Assembly: GCA_027600665.1 (NCBI GenBank)
Contig: JADGJL010000402.1
Coordinates: forward strand, 1-22,454
Source: Irineochytrium annulatum
Taxonomy: Eukaryota; Chytridiomycota; Chytridiomycetes; Chytridiales; Chytridiaceae
Direction: 5' to 3'
Length of the DNA: 22,454 bases
Shown here: positions 8,341 to 18,290 of the stretch, piece by piece
How the letters are laid out: each line of letters begins with the position of its first letter
Position numbering within the stretch: the first letter of the stretch is position 1
Program-made: the position numbers and the translations under genes
Notes under the pieces: model-generated
The model's input: only the letters and a program-made list of their open reading frames with translations
Told to the model about the DNA's origin: nothing
Database searches by the model: none

Positions 8341-11300
8341 TTACCGAGGTTTCCGCCTCGTTGTGTCGTAAACGCGAATAAGATTCGCCTGACCACTCTC
8401 GTTTTGAGAGAAGGCAAACCCTCTTGTCCGCTTGAGGCGTTGGATTTGGCGTACCTGGAGACACAAGCAGGGTTAGATCTTGTAAAACACTTTGCACACT
8501 ACCTTGTGGACAGCCTTCCGGAACCACTCCATACGGGGTCGGTAATCCGGTATGTTGAATTTCTGGATCTCCTGGACAATGTGATACGATACCGGGTAGT
8601 ATGTGCGCTTCATGCTGCGAAAAAGGAGTCAAGATCCGGCCCCACGTAACAATTAAGAAGAAGAGGAGGACACATGATACGTACTACTTCCACACGAAGT
8701 CCCTAAAGTTCGCCATGAGCGGGATCAGCAAGATAGCGAACCAAAACGTCGCCGAGCCGTAGATCGGCCCAATGAGGCCATATAGCTCTTGCGTCGGGAT
8801 AATGACCGGCTGGAGCAGGCACCAAATCGGGAACGCGACAAACCAGAGCCCGATCGACCCGAACACGGCAACATACGTGAACTTAACCCATGTGTCGCAG
8901 ACGAGCGCGGCCTTCCAAGTGATAGTGAGAAGGTCGGCCGTGTAGACCATTTGACCAAAGAGCCAAATGTTCGCGATACGCCCGTCGCCGAGCATGGTGT
9001 CCTGAAAATAGACGAAGCGGAAGGCGTAGTACATGAGGAGGGAGTGATAGAAGGAGTTGGCGATCCAGGAGCCAAAAGAGCCGTGGTTGTAGAACTCAGA
9101 GCGCTGGCCGAGGCGGTAGAGCTGGGGGTAACGGTCCAACATGCGGGCGGAGACGAACTGATCAAAAATGCCGATGGCGACGGGCTGGAGCACGGCGAAG
9201 CCGACGTTGTAAGCGGACTGCGTCCAAGATTCGTATAAAGTCTAAAGGCCCTCGAGTTAATATTCCGTCAGTGCAAACGATCGCCATCGCCTATACCTGT
9301 CCCGAGAATGCGCAGTCCAGTTGAAACCACATATGCATCAGGTACAGCGTGATGTTCTTGTAAAAGCTGTACAAGATCAACTTGCTTAGCCTCGAGTAAG
9401 CCCATCCTCCATGCACGAGCAACATCTTTCTAAGATACCGGAACTGCGCGATAGAAAAGTCGGCCGAGCGTGCGGCCTGCAAACCCTCCATACCAGAGAT
9501 ACCGACGCCAACGTGGGCGGCTTGAATCATGCCGACGTCGTTCGCACCGTCACCGATGGCGAGCGTAACGGCGCCGTCGACATTGACCTTTACCAGCTTG
9601 ACGACGAGGGCCTTCTGGAGCGGGGAGACACGGCAGCAGATGACGACCTTGCAGTGGAGGGCGAACTCGAGGAAGGTCATCTTCACGTCGTCCTGGAGGG
9701 CGAACTCGAGCGAGCGGCCATCGATGATCAGGGCGAGCGGCTCCGGGTCCAAGAATGCGTCCTTGTCGAGACGCCCGTTCCGCTTCCGGTTCCGGTTCTT
9801 CTTGTAACTGTGCTCCTCACCAACGACGGCCGCAAGCTTTTTCTCGAAGAAGTCCCGCACGTCCGCGTGCTTGGTCTCATTGCAGACAATCAGCGACATT
9901 TCCTCCGTAAGCAGCTTACAGGAGAAACCGATATTGATTGCTGGAAAAGCATTAATAGATAATCCGCGACGAAAAAAAGACTAAAATTTACCAGTCTCCT
10001 GACGATCACCAGTCAGAACCCATAACTTGATACCCGCGGTAGCAAGCGTGTGGATCGTGTCAGGAACACCATCTTGCAGCTTGTCCTCAATAGCGGTCGC
10101 GCCTAGCAAAATAAGGTCCTTCTCAATGAGCTCGGCGGCACGGTCCAGCTTTTCCTGTCGATTGTTGATCGTCGTCGCGGCCTCATCATACACAACAGAC
10201 CACTCCCTGTACTCCGCATCCGAGATCTCTCGGTAAGCGATGCAAAGCGTTCTGAGACCCTCCGTCGCGTACTCCTCCAAATGAACGCAAGTCTCGTCGA
10301 CGTATGGATTCCCTTCCTTCCTAAGACGCTCTAGTACGACCGTATCGGCGCCCTTGATGTAGATCCGGATCTTCCCGTCCGGGCACCTTAGGATCGCTGA
10401 CATCCGCTTCCTCGTCGAGTTGAATTCACAAATGTTCAACACCTCGAATTCCTCCGTGATGCCGTCATGTGCGATAGTTACTGACTTGGGCCGACGGGTC
10501 TGCAAAATGTCAGCGAAGTCTAATAAACAAAAATTACCGTGAAAACCCAGCCAAGATCCTGAGCACCCTTAACGAGGGCGCCCTCGTCCGGGGATGATGC
10601 CTGGTAAACAATAGTACCTGGCTCGTCCTCTGACGTCTCCGGGATAACCGTGTGGCAGACGGCAAGTAGCGTAAGAAACTCGCGGACGATATGGCTTGTT
10701 TGGTGGCCCTTTGCGTTGGCGAGCAAGCGGCGAAAGTCGTAGTATCCCTGCCGCAGATGTCAGATGATGGCTTGCTCTATAAGCGAAAGACAGCGTACCA
10801 CTTCCTTCCCGTTCTCGTCGGGCCGCGCCTTCTTGTCCTCTGACACGGTGTCGGCGTACTGGACGCCAGCTATTGTGCACATTCTAAACTCCATGACGTT
10901 GCAAGTGAGCGTCCCAGTCTTATCCGAAAAGATATAGTCGATCTGACCGAGCTCCTCAACCAACGACGACGTTCTGGCTGAGGCGGGAGTGTCGGATTGT
11001 TCGTGATACATGTCCAGATCGGAGTTGATAAGCGACGCAAGGTAAAACTTCACAAATTCCATCGTCACAACGAGGCTGCACAAAGTTAAAACACGATATT
11101 AACAGTGAATGGTCTTACGAAAGCGGGATTAAGTTGTTAAAAAGAATTGTGAACGTCAAAAAATTCCAAAAAATAGTCTTCGACGCGTCCGCGGCCTTCT
11201 CCAGCAAGACTTTGCTTTCGAACGGACTGTTGCTCTGTCGATAAAAACCACCCATCGTGCAGATGAACGCCATAATAACGAGGATGGCAAACAAGAAGAT

Positions 11301-12547
11301 AATCTGCTTGTTGACCATGCGCTCAACCTTCGTCGACTTGATCGGCGTAGCGCTGCCGAATCCGTTAGCGTCAGCTCAGAAGGAGAAAGCAACAACGAAC
11401 TAACGTTGAGTTCTTCATCAGCTTCGTCTCGTGTCCAGTGAAGACGACCAGCGCGTAGATCCACCGCGTGTTCCTAAGCTGCGCGCCACGGAGCAGCAAC
11501 TGCGATGGGTCCAGCGGAAGATCCTTCCCGTTCAATCGAAGTGTGCCCTCGAACGTGTACAGCGAGTTGTTGGGGAGCTCGGATTTGACCAGTCCGGCCA
11601 TCTGGGCGACGTGATGCGGCGTCAGCATCTCGGCGGTCTCGGGCAAGCCCTGGCGGATCTTCAAGTTCGTCTCTCTGAAGACAGGATCAGCAAAAAATTC
11701 ATCAGGCATTCGTTCTTACCCATCAAGGTTGCTTGTCTCGATGTAGCACAGCGCGTCCGGCTCGGAACTTGAAAGCAAAATCAAATCGGCCGGGAAGAAC
11801 TCGCTGTTCTCGACACGCACAATGTCGCCTACGACGACGTCCTTCCATCGCTTTGGCGCGAACTCATTTCCAAACAAAGTCTTCACGTAGCGGGCGTTCA
11901 CCTCAGCGTCCTGCCGGTACCGCTTCAAGTCCTCCATGACTTCCTTTACACCAGACGCAAACACGACGATGCTGAGGGGGACGATCGTACCGAATCGGTT
12001 TGTTGGAGACAGATCTGGGATTTGCTGTAATGAAGTTAAAATCAGCAGAACAGATAAAGAGCAAGCACGCCGGCGTTAGGCCACATCATCAACGAACCTG
12101 AATGCTCGCGATGAACAAGAAGAACAAGTTGGCCGACTTCGAGAACTGCTCATACAGGAACTTGAAGATAAAGGTGAAGACATTGTACTTCGTCGTCGCG
12201 ATCCGGTTGTGCAGAAACTTCTGGGCCAGATTCTTAATGGGATCGTTCAGGTGGATGACCCTATCCGCCGGGTTACCCCCTCCACCGCCCCCTCCATCGC
12301 TGAATGTCCTCATCCTTCCCAACGATCCCAGTGGCTGTGGTATGTACTCGTCGTCCGTGCCCTTCTGCGACTGACTGTAGGCCGAGCCTCCGCCGCCCTG
12401 GCCTCCGTTATACCCGGATTTCGATGTGTCCTGTGGATTGAAGGAGACGGACGATGGCGTCAAGCTGGGGGGACCGGCGTAGGTGTGGGTGGTCGGGGAT
12501 GATGGATCGAATGCGTTTGCGGGATCTACAGGGAGATAACCCGACAT
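8341..12547 (-). CDS. DRS2: Drs2/ATP8A-type P4 ATPase (phospholipid flippase)
   Basis: P4 ATPase of 1226 residues that moves aminophospholipids to the cytosolic leaflet, in yeast at the trans-Golgi. Exons: 12098-12547, 11720-12024, 11405-11674, 11119-11352, 10799-11075, 10538-10747, 9992-10499, 9297-9940, 8685-9241, 8503-8614 and 8341-8454. Motifs: DGET (251-254), DKTGTLT with phosphorylated D471, KGAD, TGDRQETA, and GDGAND at about 881-886. Several membrane segments read clearly. The first-helix pair [14 protein letters not shown] contains the QQ that marks phosphatidylserine-selective Drs2/ATP8A enzymes. The C-tail has RGFAFSQ and RVYDTT, as in the Drs2 regulatory tail. The M4 motif reads PLSL instead of PISL. 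The N-terminus is Gly/Ser-rich and disordered. The start is the first in-frame ATG; upstream only TTG is available. A Cdc50-type partner would be expected elsewhere. Confidence 0.95.
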
Positions 12548-13306
12548 AATCCTTGGACCAGCGAGAGGAAAGCGGTCGCGATCTGGACTGTGTCTATCTT
12601 TGGGCAACCAATTTGACAATATGTGCCTCAAGCCACGATTCCCACTTCAACTACGCTGACCTGTCATCATTTCGTGAGACTTCATTCAATCAGTGTGTAC
12701 ACCTATTTTCTGCTTTGTCAGTCTACGCAATTTCTGCTCTTTTAAGTCCCGCCGAATGTTTCAACGCTAATCATAAGCTTCTTTCAATCAAGCATGCCAA
12801 GTGCGACTGCGAATTCCTCCGCCGAAAAGGATCACCTCCAACCATACGTCGGATGTCTTTTCAACCTGCGATGGATTAGGCGGTATGTCGGCTAAGTCGG
12901 AAGACTCCTGAAAATGCGGCAGAGCGCTAAAACTGTCTTCTTGGCACAGGAAGTTGGCCTCCGTCATACCCTGATTTCGAGGTGCCCTGTGTATTGAAGG
13001 AGGCGAACGATGGCCTCGTGTTGGGTTGACAGGCGTACAACTGGGTGGTCGAGGGTGACCCGTGATTGGGCTGCTGATCCTCGGGCCAGGCTAAGAGCCC
13101 AGCAGACGTTGGGGCTCTGAAAGTCACAGCTCAAGTGGCTAGCGTGTGCGTAGTGGTTACAAAGGGGCGTGGGCATGCTTGGCTTTGTCCAAGAAGCAAG
13201 AAGCTCCGGATGATAGCCTGCGTCAAGGAAGTGACGAGTCTAAGCCCCGGGTTGCCGTAAGACTTGAGTTTTAAAGCTGAGAGGTTGCCTCATGATACTC
13301 ATATCA
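12548..13306. other. Upstream region of the flippase gene with decayed duplication
   Basis: 759 bases with no supported gene. Open frames here are short and lack family marks or splice context. The only structure seen is the fragment at 12955-13058, which resembles the flippase first exon. The promoter and 5' leader of the flippase must lie here; I see no clear TATA box. Confidence 0.55.
12955..13058 (-). repeat. Degenerate duplicate of part of flippase exon 1
   Basis: Aligns without gaps to 12399-12502 in the coding exon, same orientation, with about 84 of 104 bases identical by eye. Translated in the matching frame it reads FNTQGTSKSGYDGGQ, against [15 protein letters not shown] in the gene. 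Similarity stops at both ends; a weak match near 13077-13095 to the bases just upstream of the flippase start codon may be part of the same event. There is no ATG in the matching frame, so it looks like a relic. Confidence 0.7.
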
Positions 13307-13702
13307 CTAAAACTGATCTTCCTCGCCATCAGAATCATCTCCTTTTATCATACTATTTAGGCCGTCACACGACTTCGATATGATTTGCTGTGCTGCGGGA
13401 GCTCGAGCTATTTTGGCCGTTGCGTGGCTGCAGACGGACACAACTGCTCTTTAATTTCTTCAATCTCTACGCGAAGATGACCAGTGAGGTTAAAAGGATG
13501 CACAACGCCTTTGTCGCCTTTCTCGTCGAAGTGATAGCTGATTGCAGTGGAAACCTGTAAACATTTTGACCTGTTAGCAAATTGATTTATAATGGAAATA
13601 TACCGGTGTGTTTTTCATATGAGGACTCGCCGCATTCCCCTGCCTCGACTGCTTTTCCACTCGTATGGGATGCAGGATTAGGTGGGTGTCAACACGAGTC
13701 AT
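13307..13702 (-). CDS. Candidate small protein with acidic C-terminus
   Basis: Too short for a plain ORF scan but coding in appearance. Preferred exons: 13604-13702 (or from the second ATG at 13618), 13442-13554 and 13307-13352, giving 85 or 57 residues. Intron 1 (13555-13603) is well formed: GTATAT donor, TGCTAAC branch point, TTTACAG acceptor. Exon 2 reads ISYHFDEKGDKGVVHPFNL, then GHLRVEIEEIKEQ. Exon 3 reads MIKGDDSDGEEDQF and stop. Intron 2 (13353-13441) is weaker (donor GTGTCC); an alternative is donor GTAGAG in exon 2 spliced to an acceptor at a CACAG further down. The short size, a conserved Tyr/Gly start, a helix and an acidic tail faintly recall the KEOPS subunit Gon7, but that is a guess. 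The start is 36 or 120 bases from the divergent RNF126-like gene. Confidence 0.45.
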
Positions 13703-13738
13703 CCATCATCATTGAAACTACTCGGCTCCAACCTTAGG

Positions 13739-15089
13739 ATGGCCGAGGCGTACTGGTGCCACGCCTGTGAGGTACCCTTCTTCCTCTCACCGCCAGCCTC
13801 CCTTGGTTCTATCGGCCCCCTCTGCGCCCTGTGTGCAGTGTATTGACCCGGTGGCGAAATCCTCACTCTGTTCATTTTCAACAGGACGAGGTGGAAATCG
13901 ACCCGGCACCAGACGGCGGTGGTCCCATGTGTCCCGAGTGTGGCGGGGAGTTTGTCGAGAAGCTCGAGGCGGTCGAGGGTGGTGCGGACGACCCGCGATT
14001 GCTGCTCAGGGATGACGATGATGAGCAAGAAAGGGACGACGAGGATGAAGACGGGGAGCCGTATGATGAGGAAGACGGCGAAGAGGAGGGATCGGAGGGC
14101 GACGCGGCGGGTGCGGGTGCCGGTGGAGGCGGGTCGCCGCAGCGGAGTCGTCGACGGAGGCACAGGAGGGCAGCGGCCGAAGATCCTCGCGAGGCGCTCG
14201 CACACATGCTGGCGGCGGTTATGAGGAGGGCGTTTGTGTCGAACACAGGCGCGCCAAATGCAGGAGAATCACCTGGCGGCGCTGATGGGGACGGTGGACT
14301 AGGTGCGGGTGGAAATGGGAACGGGAACAACGCAGGGCCGAACAACCGAATGGGGACGGGAGGGTTTGTGTTTGCCGGTGGTTTGCCGCCGCTTTTGCTC
14401 GATATACCCGGTGATTCGGTAACCGTCGAAGGCAACATCGGTGGACCAAATGGTGGGCCTCCTTCGCCGGGCGGCGCGGCGGCGGATGGTGTGTCATCGG
14501 GGAACCCGCACCAGACTGGGATAAATCTTATGGAGTAAGTTCCTACTCGAGGTTGTAGCCGCAGCCAACTTTTCCAGGTTAATGCAAAATCTGCTCATGA
14601 GCTCTGGTGCTTTCCAAGGAGGCGACATGAGGAGTTTATTCAACATGCACGGCAACCCCGGAGGTTTGTGGCATTACATGATGCTTTGTGCTAAACCCCG
14701 CTAGATTACGTATTCGGGCAGCAGAACCTCGACGCAATCATTACCCAGCTGATGGAGTCGAATGGACAGTCAGTAGCCTTGTCTTCCTATGCTTGTCGCG
14801 TCGGAATAACTTTTTCCGCAGACAATCCGGCCCCCCTCCCGCATCCGACCACACGATTGCGAACCTTCAAAAGGTCATCGTTAAGGGTTCCCAGCTCGGC
14901 GAGCACTCGGAATGTCCCATTTGCCAGGAGGACTTCACGGAGGAGGGAGACGGCGAGGTGGCCGTGAAGTTAACATGCGCGCACTACTTCCACCCCACCT
15001 GCATCGAGAATTGGCTCAAGGTCAACGGAACGTGCCCCGTGTGCCGGAAGGAGGTGGAAGAGATGCCGAGCTACGAGGAGGTTGACTGA
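13739..15089 (+). CDS. RNF126/RNF115-like RING-H2 E3 ubiquitin ligase
   Basis: Predicted E3 ligase of 366 residues. Exons: 13739-13771, 13885-14534, 14578-14663, 14705-14768 and 14822-15089. The N-terminal zinc finger (YWCHACE...CPECGGEFVEKLE) is built across the first intron and matches the BCA2 zinc finger of RNF126/115, which binds BAG6 and ubiquitin in animals. An acidic run and a Gly/Asn/Pro-rich low-complexity middle follow. The segment GQQNLDAIITQLMES is the short conserved element before the RING in this family. The RING-H2 (C3H2C3) starts at about residue 309 with CPICQEDF, then CAHYFHPTC and CPVC. Exon 1 holds just 11 codons. A role in cytosolic protein quality control is inferred from the family. 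Confidence 0.92.
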
Positions 15090-15390
15090 GTGCTGCGAGG
15101 ATTCATAAAAAGGAGGGGTTCATTTGGTTTGAGTGGATTTACTCAGATATCGGATAGCATTTGCAAATATTGAATATACACATCGGATTAGCTGATTTGT
15201 GTGTTTATTGCCTCAACTGTTATGTTGGGAGTATAAGCGCACGCGCTGAGAGAAAGCCGTCTTCTCATTTCGCCACATTACTATTCAAGCTACTCGAGCT
15301 CTGCTACTTGCGAAGCACCCTTACGGACGTGGTAAGGACGTGACAGTGACGAAAGTTGACGGGAGTACTCTTGAACCAAGGCAGATAATC
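15090..15390. other. Intergenic region between convergent genes
   Basis: 301 bases between the stop codons of the RNF126-like gene and the glutaredoxin-like gene. It is A+T-rich near 15160-15220. I see no gene or repeat; the 3' untranslated regions of both genes are expected here. Confidence 0.6.
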
Positions 15391-15951
15391 CTACTCCTCA
15401 TTTACGTCCCCATAAGTCTCCTTCACATACGCCACAAAGTTATCATTTCCGCCAATGAAATTGTAGCTGGAAACGGACGACGCGCACCCCTCAAAAACAA
15501 ATGGTGATGTTGTATGCCGTGATGCGCCCGGAATGGTCTACTTTCATTTTGTAAGATCACACAGCACTTATTCTCGAACATACCTTCGCAAGGTTCACCT
15601 TCCTAGTCAGCCATTCATCCCGCGACACGCCATTTAGCACGACTGAGATTGTTTCGGGGTAATTTGAGGCCAGCATATTCGCCACTCGGACGGCATTGAG
15701 GAAATACGGACAGGTGTTAAACCCCTCTGCATGAATTTTAGTAATGTGTACATTATACTAGCGATCTCACCAACATGGAAGCATTTGCGGTTTGGTGGTA
15801 TGTGCTCGACTTCACTGGCCAGATGGTTGACGTTTGACGACAATCCAGCTTTATCCGTTGATGAGGACTCGGGTCGAGTCGCGAAAAAGAAGAACGCTAC
15901 GACTCCTGCACCGAGGATGACCAGCAGTCGTCGCCATGGGATTGTCAACAT
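15391..15951 (-). CDS. Membrane-anchored glutaredoxin-like protein
   Basis: Protein of 156 residues. Exons: 15771-15951, 15584-15726 and 15391-15537. The N-terminus is a signal anchor (WRRLLVILGAGVVAFFFFA) with basic residues before it. The rest reads as a glutaredoxin/thioredoxin fold: CPYF at 66-69 in the place of the CPYC active site, a TSP at 118-120 where glutaredoxins have the cis-proline TVP, and FIGGNDNF at 135-142 in the place of the glutathione-binding GG-DD element. The spacing between the Cys and TSP is longer than in classic glutaredoxins. It is closer, as I recall the pattern, to the N-terminal domain of animal MDH1B. Yeast Grx6/7 are also membrane-anchored secretory-pathway glutaredoxins, so a redox or iron-sulfur role at a membrane is possible but inferred. 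In the third exon the acceptor is TAG at 15538; the AG just before would give a stop. Confidence 0.7.
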
Positions 15952-16313
15952 ACTTGTCAACAATGTCAAAGGGAAGACTGTGTTAATCTAACTCGCTTTG
16001 GAGTTGTCAAAAGGCCAACTCAATGTTGATTCATAAATAATAAGCGCTTGAATCTCTCTCAACCGCGATGGTCACCACTGGAAAAGCATCTTGTGCTTAT
16101 TTTTATGGAGGTGCCCGCCGAAAAAAAAAGATACTCGTTGACCTTGACGCGTTGCCGAAGAAGTAAAAACTTCTATCACAAACTCAGTTTACTTAAAGTT
16201 GTTACATAAAAGCGCAGAATTATGAATATCAATATGGCAAACCAGCCAGCCATCTTCCAACCAGAAAATTTATTACCCTTCATCGCGCATCCTCGTCACA
16301 ACTTCGAAACTCG
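15952..16313. other. Intergenic region
   Basis: 362 bases between the glutaredoxin-like start codon and the stop of the dehydrogenase gene, both on the minus strand. It holds A-tracts around 16120-16130 and is A+T-rich. No gene is supported; the plus-strand frame starting at 16222 is antisense to the last dehydrogenase exon. Confidence 0.55.
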
Positions 16314-18073
16314 TTACGACATCCATGAAGACTCTTGCGGAGGGTTCCATTTCGTCGTTGTCTTCTTCGTGTACGTTAAGAAGTTGACCAAACCCTCTGT
16401 AAAACGAGGAGAGTTTTAAAGAGAACGACGCGTAAGGTGAAGAACAAACCTCCGGTGATGTCCGAATCCCCGAAGTTTGATCGGTTGATACCGCCAAAGG
16501 AGAAGGGCTCCCTCGGTACGGGCACGCCAATGTTCACTGTCAGCCGCAAAATCATTAGCATCGAAAGTCCCTTGTAACGATAAGGAACGAACGTACCTCC
16601 AATCATTCCGGCAGTGAACCTCTTCGAGAACCATTCAGCCACGCCGCCCTGTATCTCTGGTAAGATAGACCACAAAGTACGAAGCACAGATTAAGCCGAC
16701 CTACCGAGCTCGTGTAGATGGCCGCTGCGTTCCCAAACGGATTTGCGTTCTCAATCTCAATCGCCTCCTCCTTGGTTTCGACCTCCAAAATGCTAAGCAC
16801 CGGCCCAAAGATCTCGTCGTGCAGCGCCTTATCTTCCCTCCTCTTGTGCTTAATCACCGTCGGCCCAACCCACCAACCCTTGTCCCTCTTCATCCACCCG
16901 CGCCCGTCCAGCAAAATCTCAGCCCCACCCTTCTCAGCCTCCTCGATGTACCTCGCAATCCTCTCCTTGGCCGCAAGGTCAATCACGGGCCCCATCGTCG
17001 CGGCCCCGTCCTGCCCTGGCACAATGGCGGCTGCCTTTTCAACGATCCGCTTCACGAGTGCCTCCTGCTTGCCCACCGTAAGTAGCACGGACGCCGCCAT
17101 ACACCTTTGCCCCGAGCAACCGGTAAACGAGTTAACGACGTCCTGCGACGCCATCTCAATGTTGGCGTCCGGAGCGGCCACGAGGTGGTTCTTCGCTCCG
17201 CCCAACGCCAAAACGCGCTTGCCCAAAGCCCTGCCGCGGAGTTGGAGCGCCTCGGCCACGGGTGAAGAACCCACGAAGGTGACAGCCTTTACGTCGGGGT
17301 GGTCAACGAGATACTCGGCCGTCTCGCGACTGCCGTTGACGAGGTTCACGACGCCTGCGGGGACGCCGGCCTCCTTGAGGAGGTCCATGACGCGGTTCAT
17401 CGTGAGCGGGACCTTCTCGGACGGCTTCAAGACTATGCAGTTCCCGAGGGCGATGCAAATGGGAAGCGTCCACATCGGCACCATCTGCGCTGGCGTTAGT
17501 TACAATCTTTAAGGACCAACGATTGGAATAAAATATTGAATACCATCGGGAAGTTGAAGGGCACAATCGACGCGACGACGCCAAGCGGCACCTTCTTGTC
17601 TGTGCAGGTAACCCCACGAGAAACCTCCAAAATCTTCCCTTGAGTCGTCTGAGGCAGCGACATGGCGTATTCCACTGTCTCGTTGCCCTTTGCCACATCC
17701 GCCAAAGCTTCAGCCTTCGTCTTCCCATGTTCCTTGACGATCAAGTCCGCCAGCTCATCGCTGTGCTTCACCACCAGGGCGTGGAAGCGGATGATGACCT
17801 GTACTCTGTCCTTGATCGTGCGGTTGCTCCATGCATGGAAGGCCTTCTTGGCCGACGCAACCGCGTGGTTAACGTCGTCCTTCGAAGAGCATGGCGCATA
17901 GGCAATCACCTCGCCGGTGGCGGGCGAGGTGACGGGGATGGCGCCTTTCTCATTGACAGCGAACGCGCAGTTGTCGATGTGATTCTGTCGAATGCTGGTT
18001 GATCATCAAGTGAGAGTGAGGACACTTGTACCTGAAGGAGACCAGGGCCTACGGCAAGGACTTGCTGCTGCAT
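16314..18073 (-). CDS. ALDH6A1: Methylmalonate-semialdehyde dehydrogenase (acylating)
   Basis: CoA-acylating aldehyde dehydrogenase of 494 residues that converts methylmalonate semialdehyde to propionyl-CoA and CO2 in valine and pyrimidine breakdown, normally in mitochondria. Exons: 18032-18073, 17544-17984, 16705-17484, 16597-16648, 16450-16536 and 16314-16396. Family marks: SRGVTC, PLGVVASIVPFNFP, MVPMWTLP, LGGAKNH at about 255-261 (the Asn is typical of this subfamily, not the Glu of other ALDHs), the catalytic Cys289 in GCSGQRCMA, DEIFGPVL, and VNIGVPVP near the end. Exon 1 holds 14 codons, and the resulting N-terminus (MQQQVLAVGPGLLQ) is not a clear mitochondrial presequence. The frame upstream stays open for 13 codons before a TAG, so an unseen upstream exon could supply one. 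The C-terminus (KWNPPQESSWMS) is short but normal. Confidence 0.93.
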
Positions 18074-18290
18074 GGTTGACGGTCGAGAGCTTGTTGAAGT
18101 TAAAACGGTAAGCTATGCTGAGGTGGGAGATCCGAAGTTCAAGCGGGTGTGCCTTCAATGAATTTGACACTGGATGCCAAGCCTTTGATGCTAATGCGCA
18201 TGGTTATTACTTTCCAAATGATGGGAATCTCCGACACTTGTCGGCCGGGATTGGAAAGCAGCAATTTTTTCGGTGTTATGCATGTCTTGT

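Noticed and set aside
9411..9962. Plus-strand open frame of 183 codons
   Set aside because: Antisense to the flippase ATP-hinge exon, crosses an intron of the real gene and shows no domain pattern.
12927..13127. Minus-strand frame that contains the flippase-like fragment, considered as a small gene
   Set aside because: No ATG in frame, no splice site at the ends of similarity and a stop soon after; better explained as a relic duplication.
13878..14438. Long minus-strand open frame of 186 codons opposite the RNF126-like gene
   Set aside because: It is Pro/Ser-rich, as expected from the antisense of Gly- and acidic-rich codons, and has no family marks. The plus-strand gene explains the region.
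16718..17512. Plus-strand open frame of 264 codons
   Set aside because: Exactly antisense to the large dehydrogenase exon; its length is a by-product of G+C-rich codon use there.
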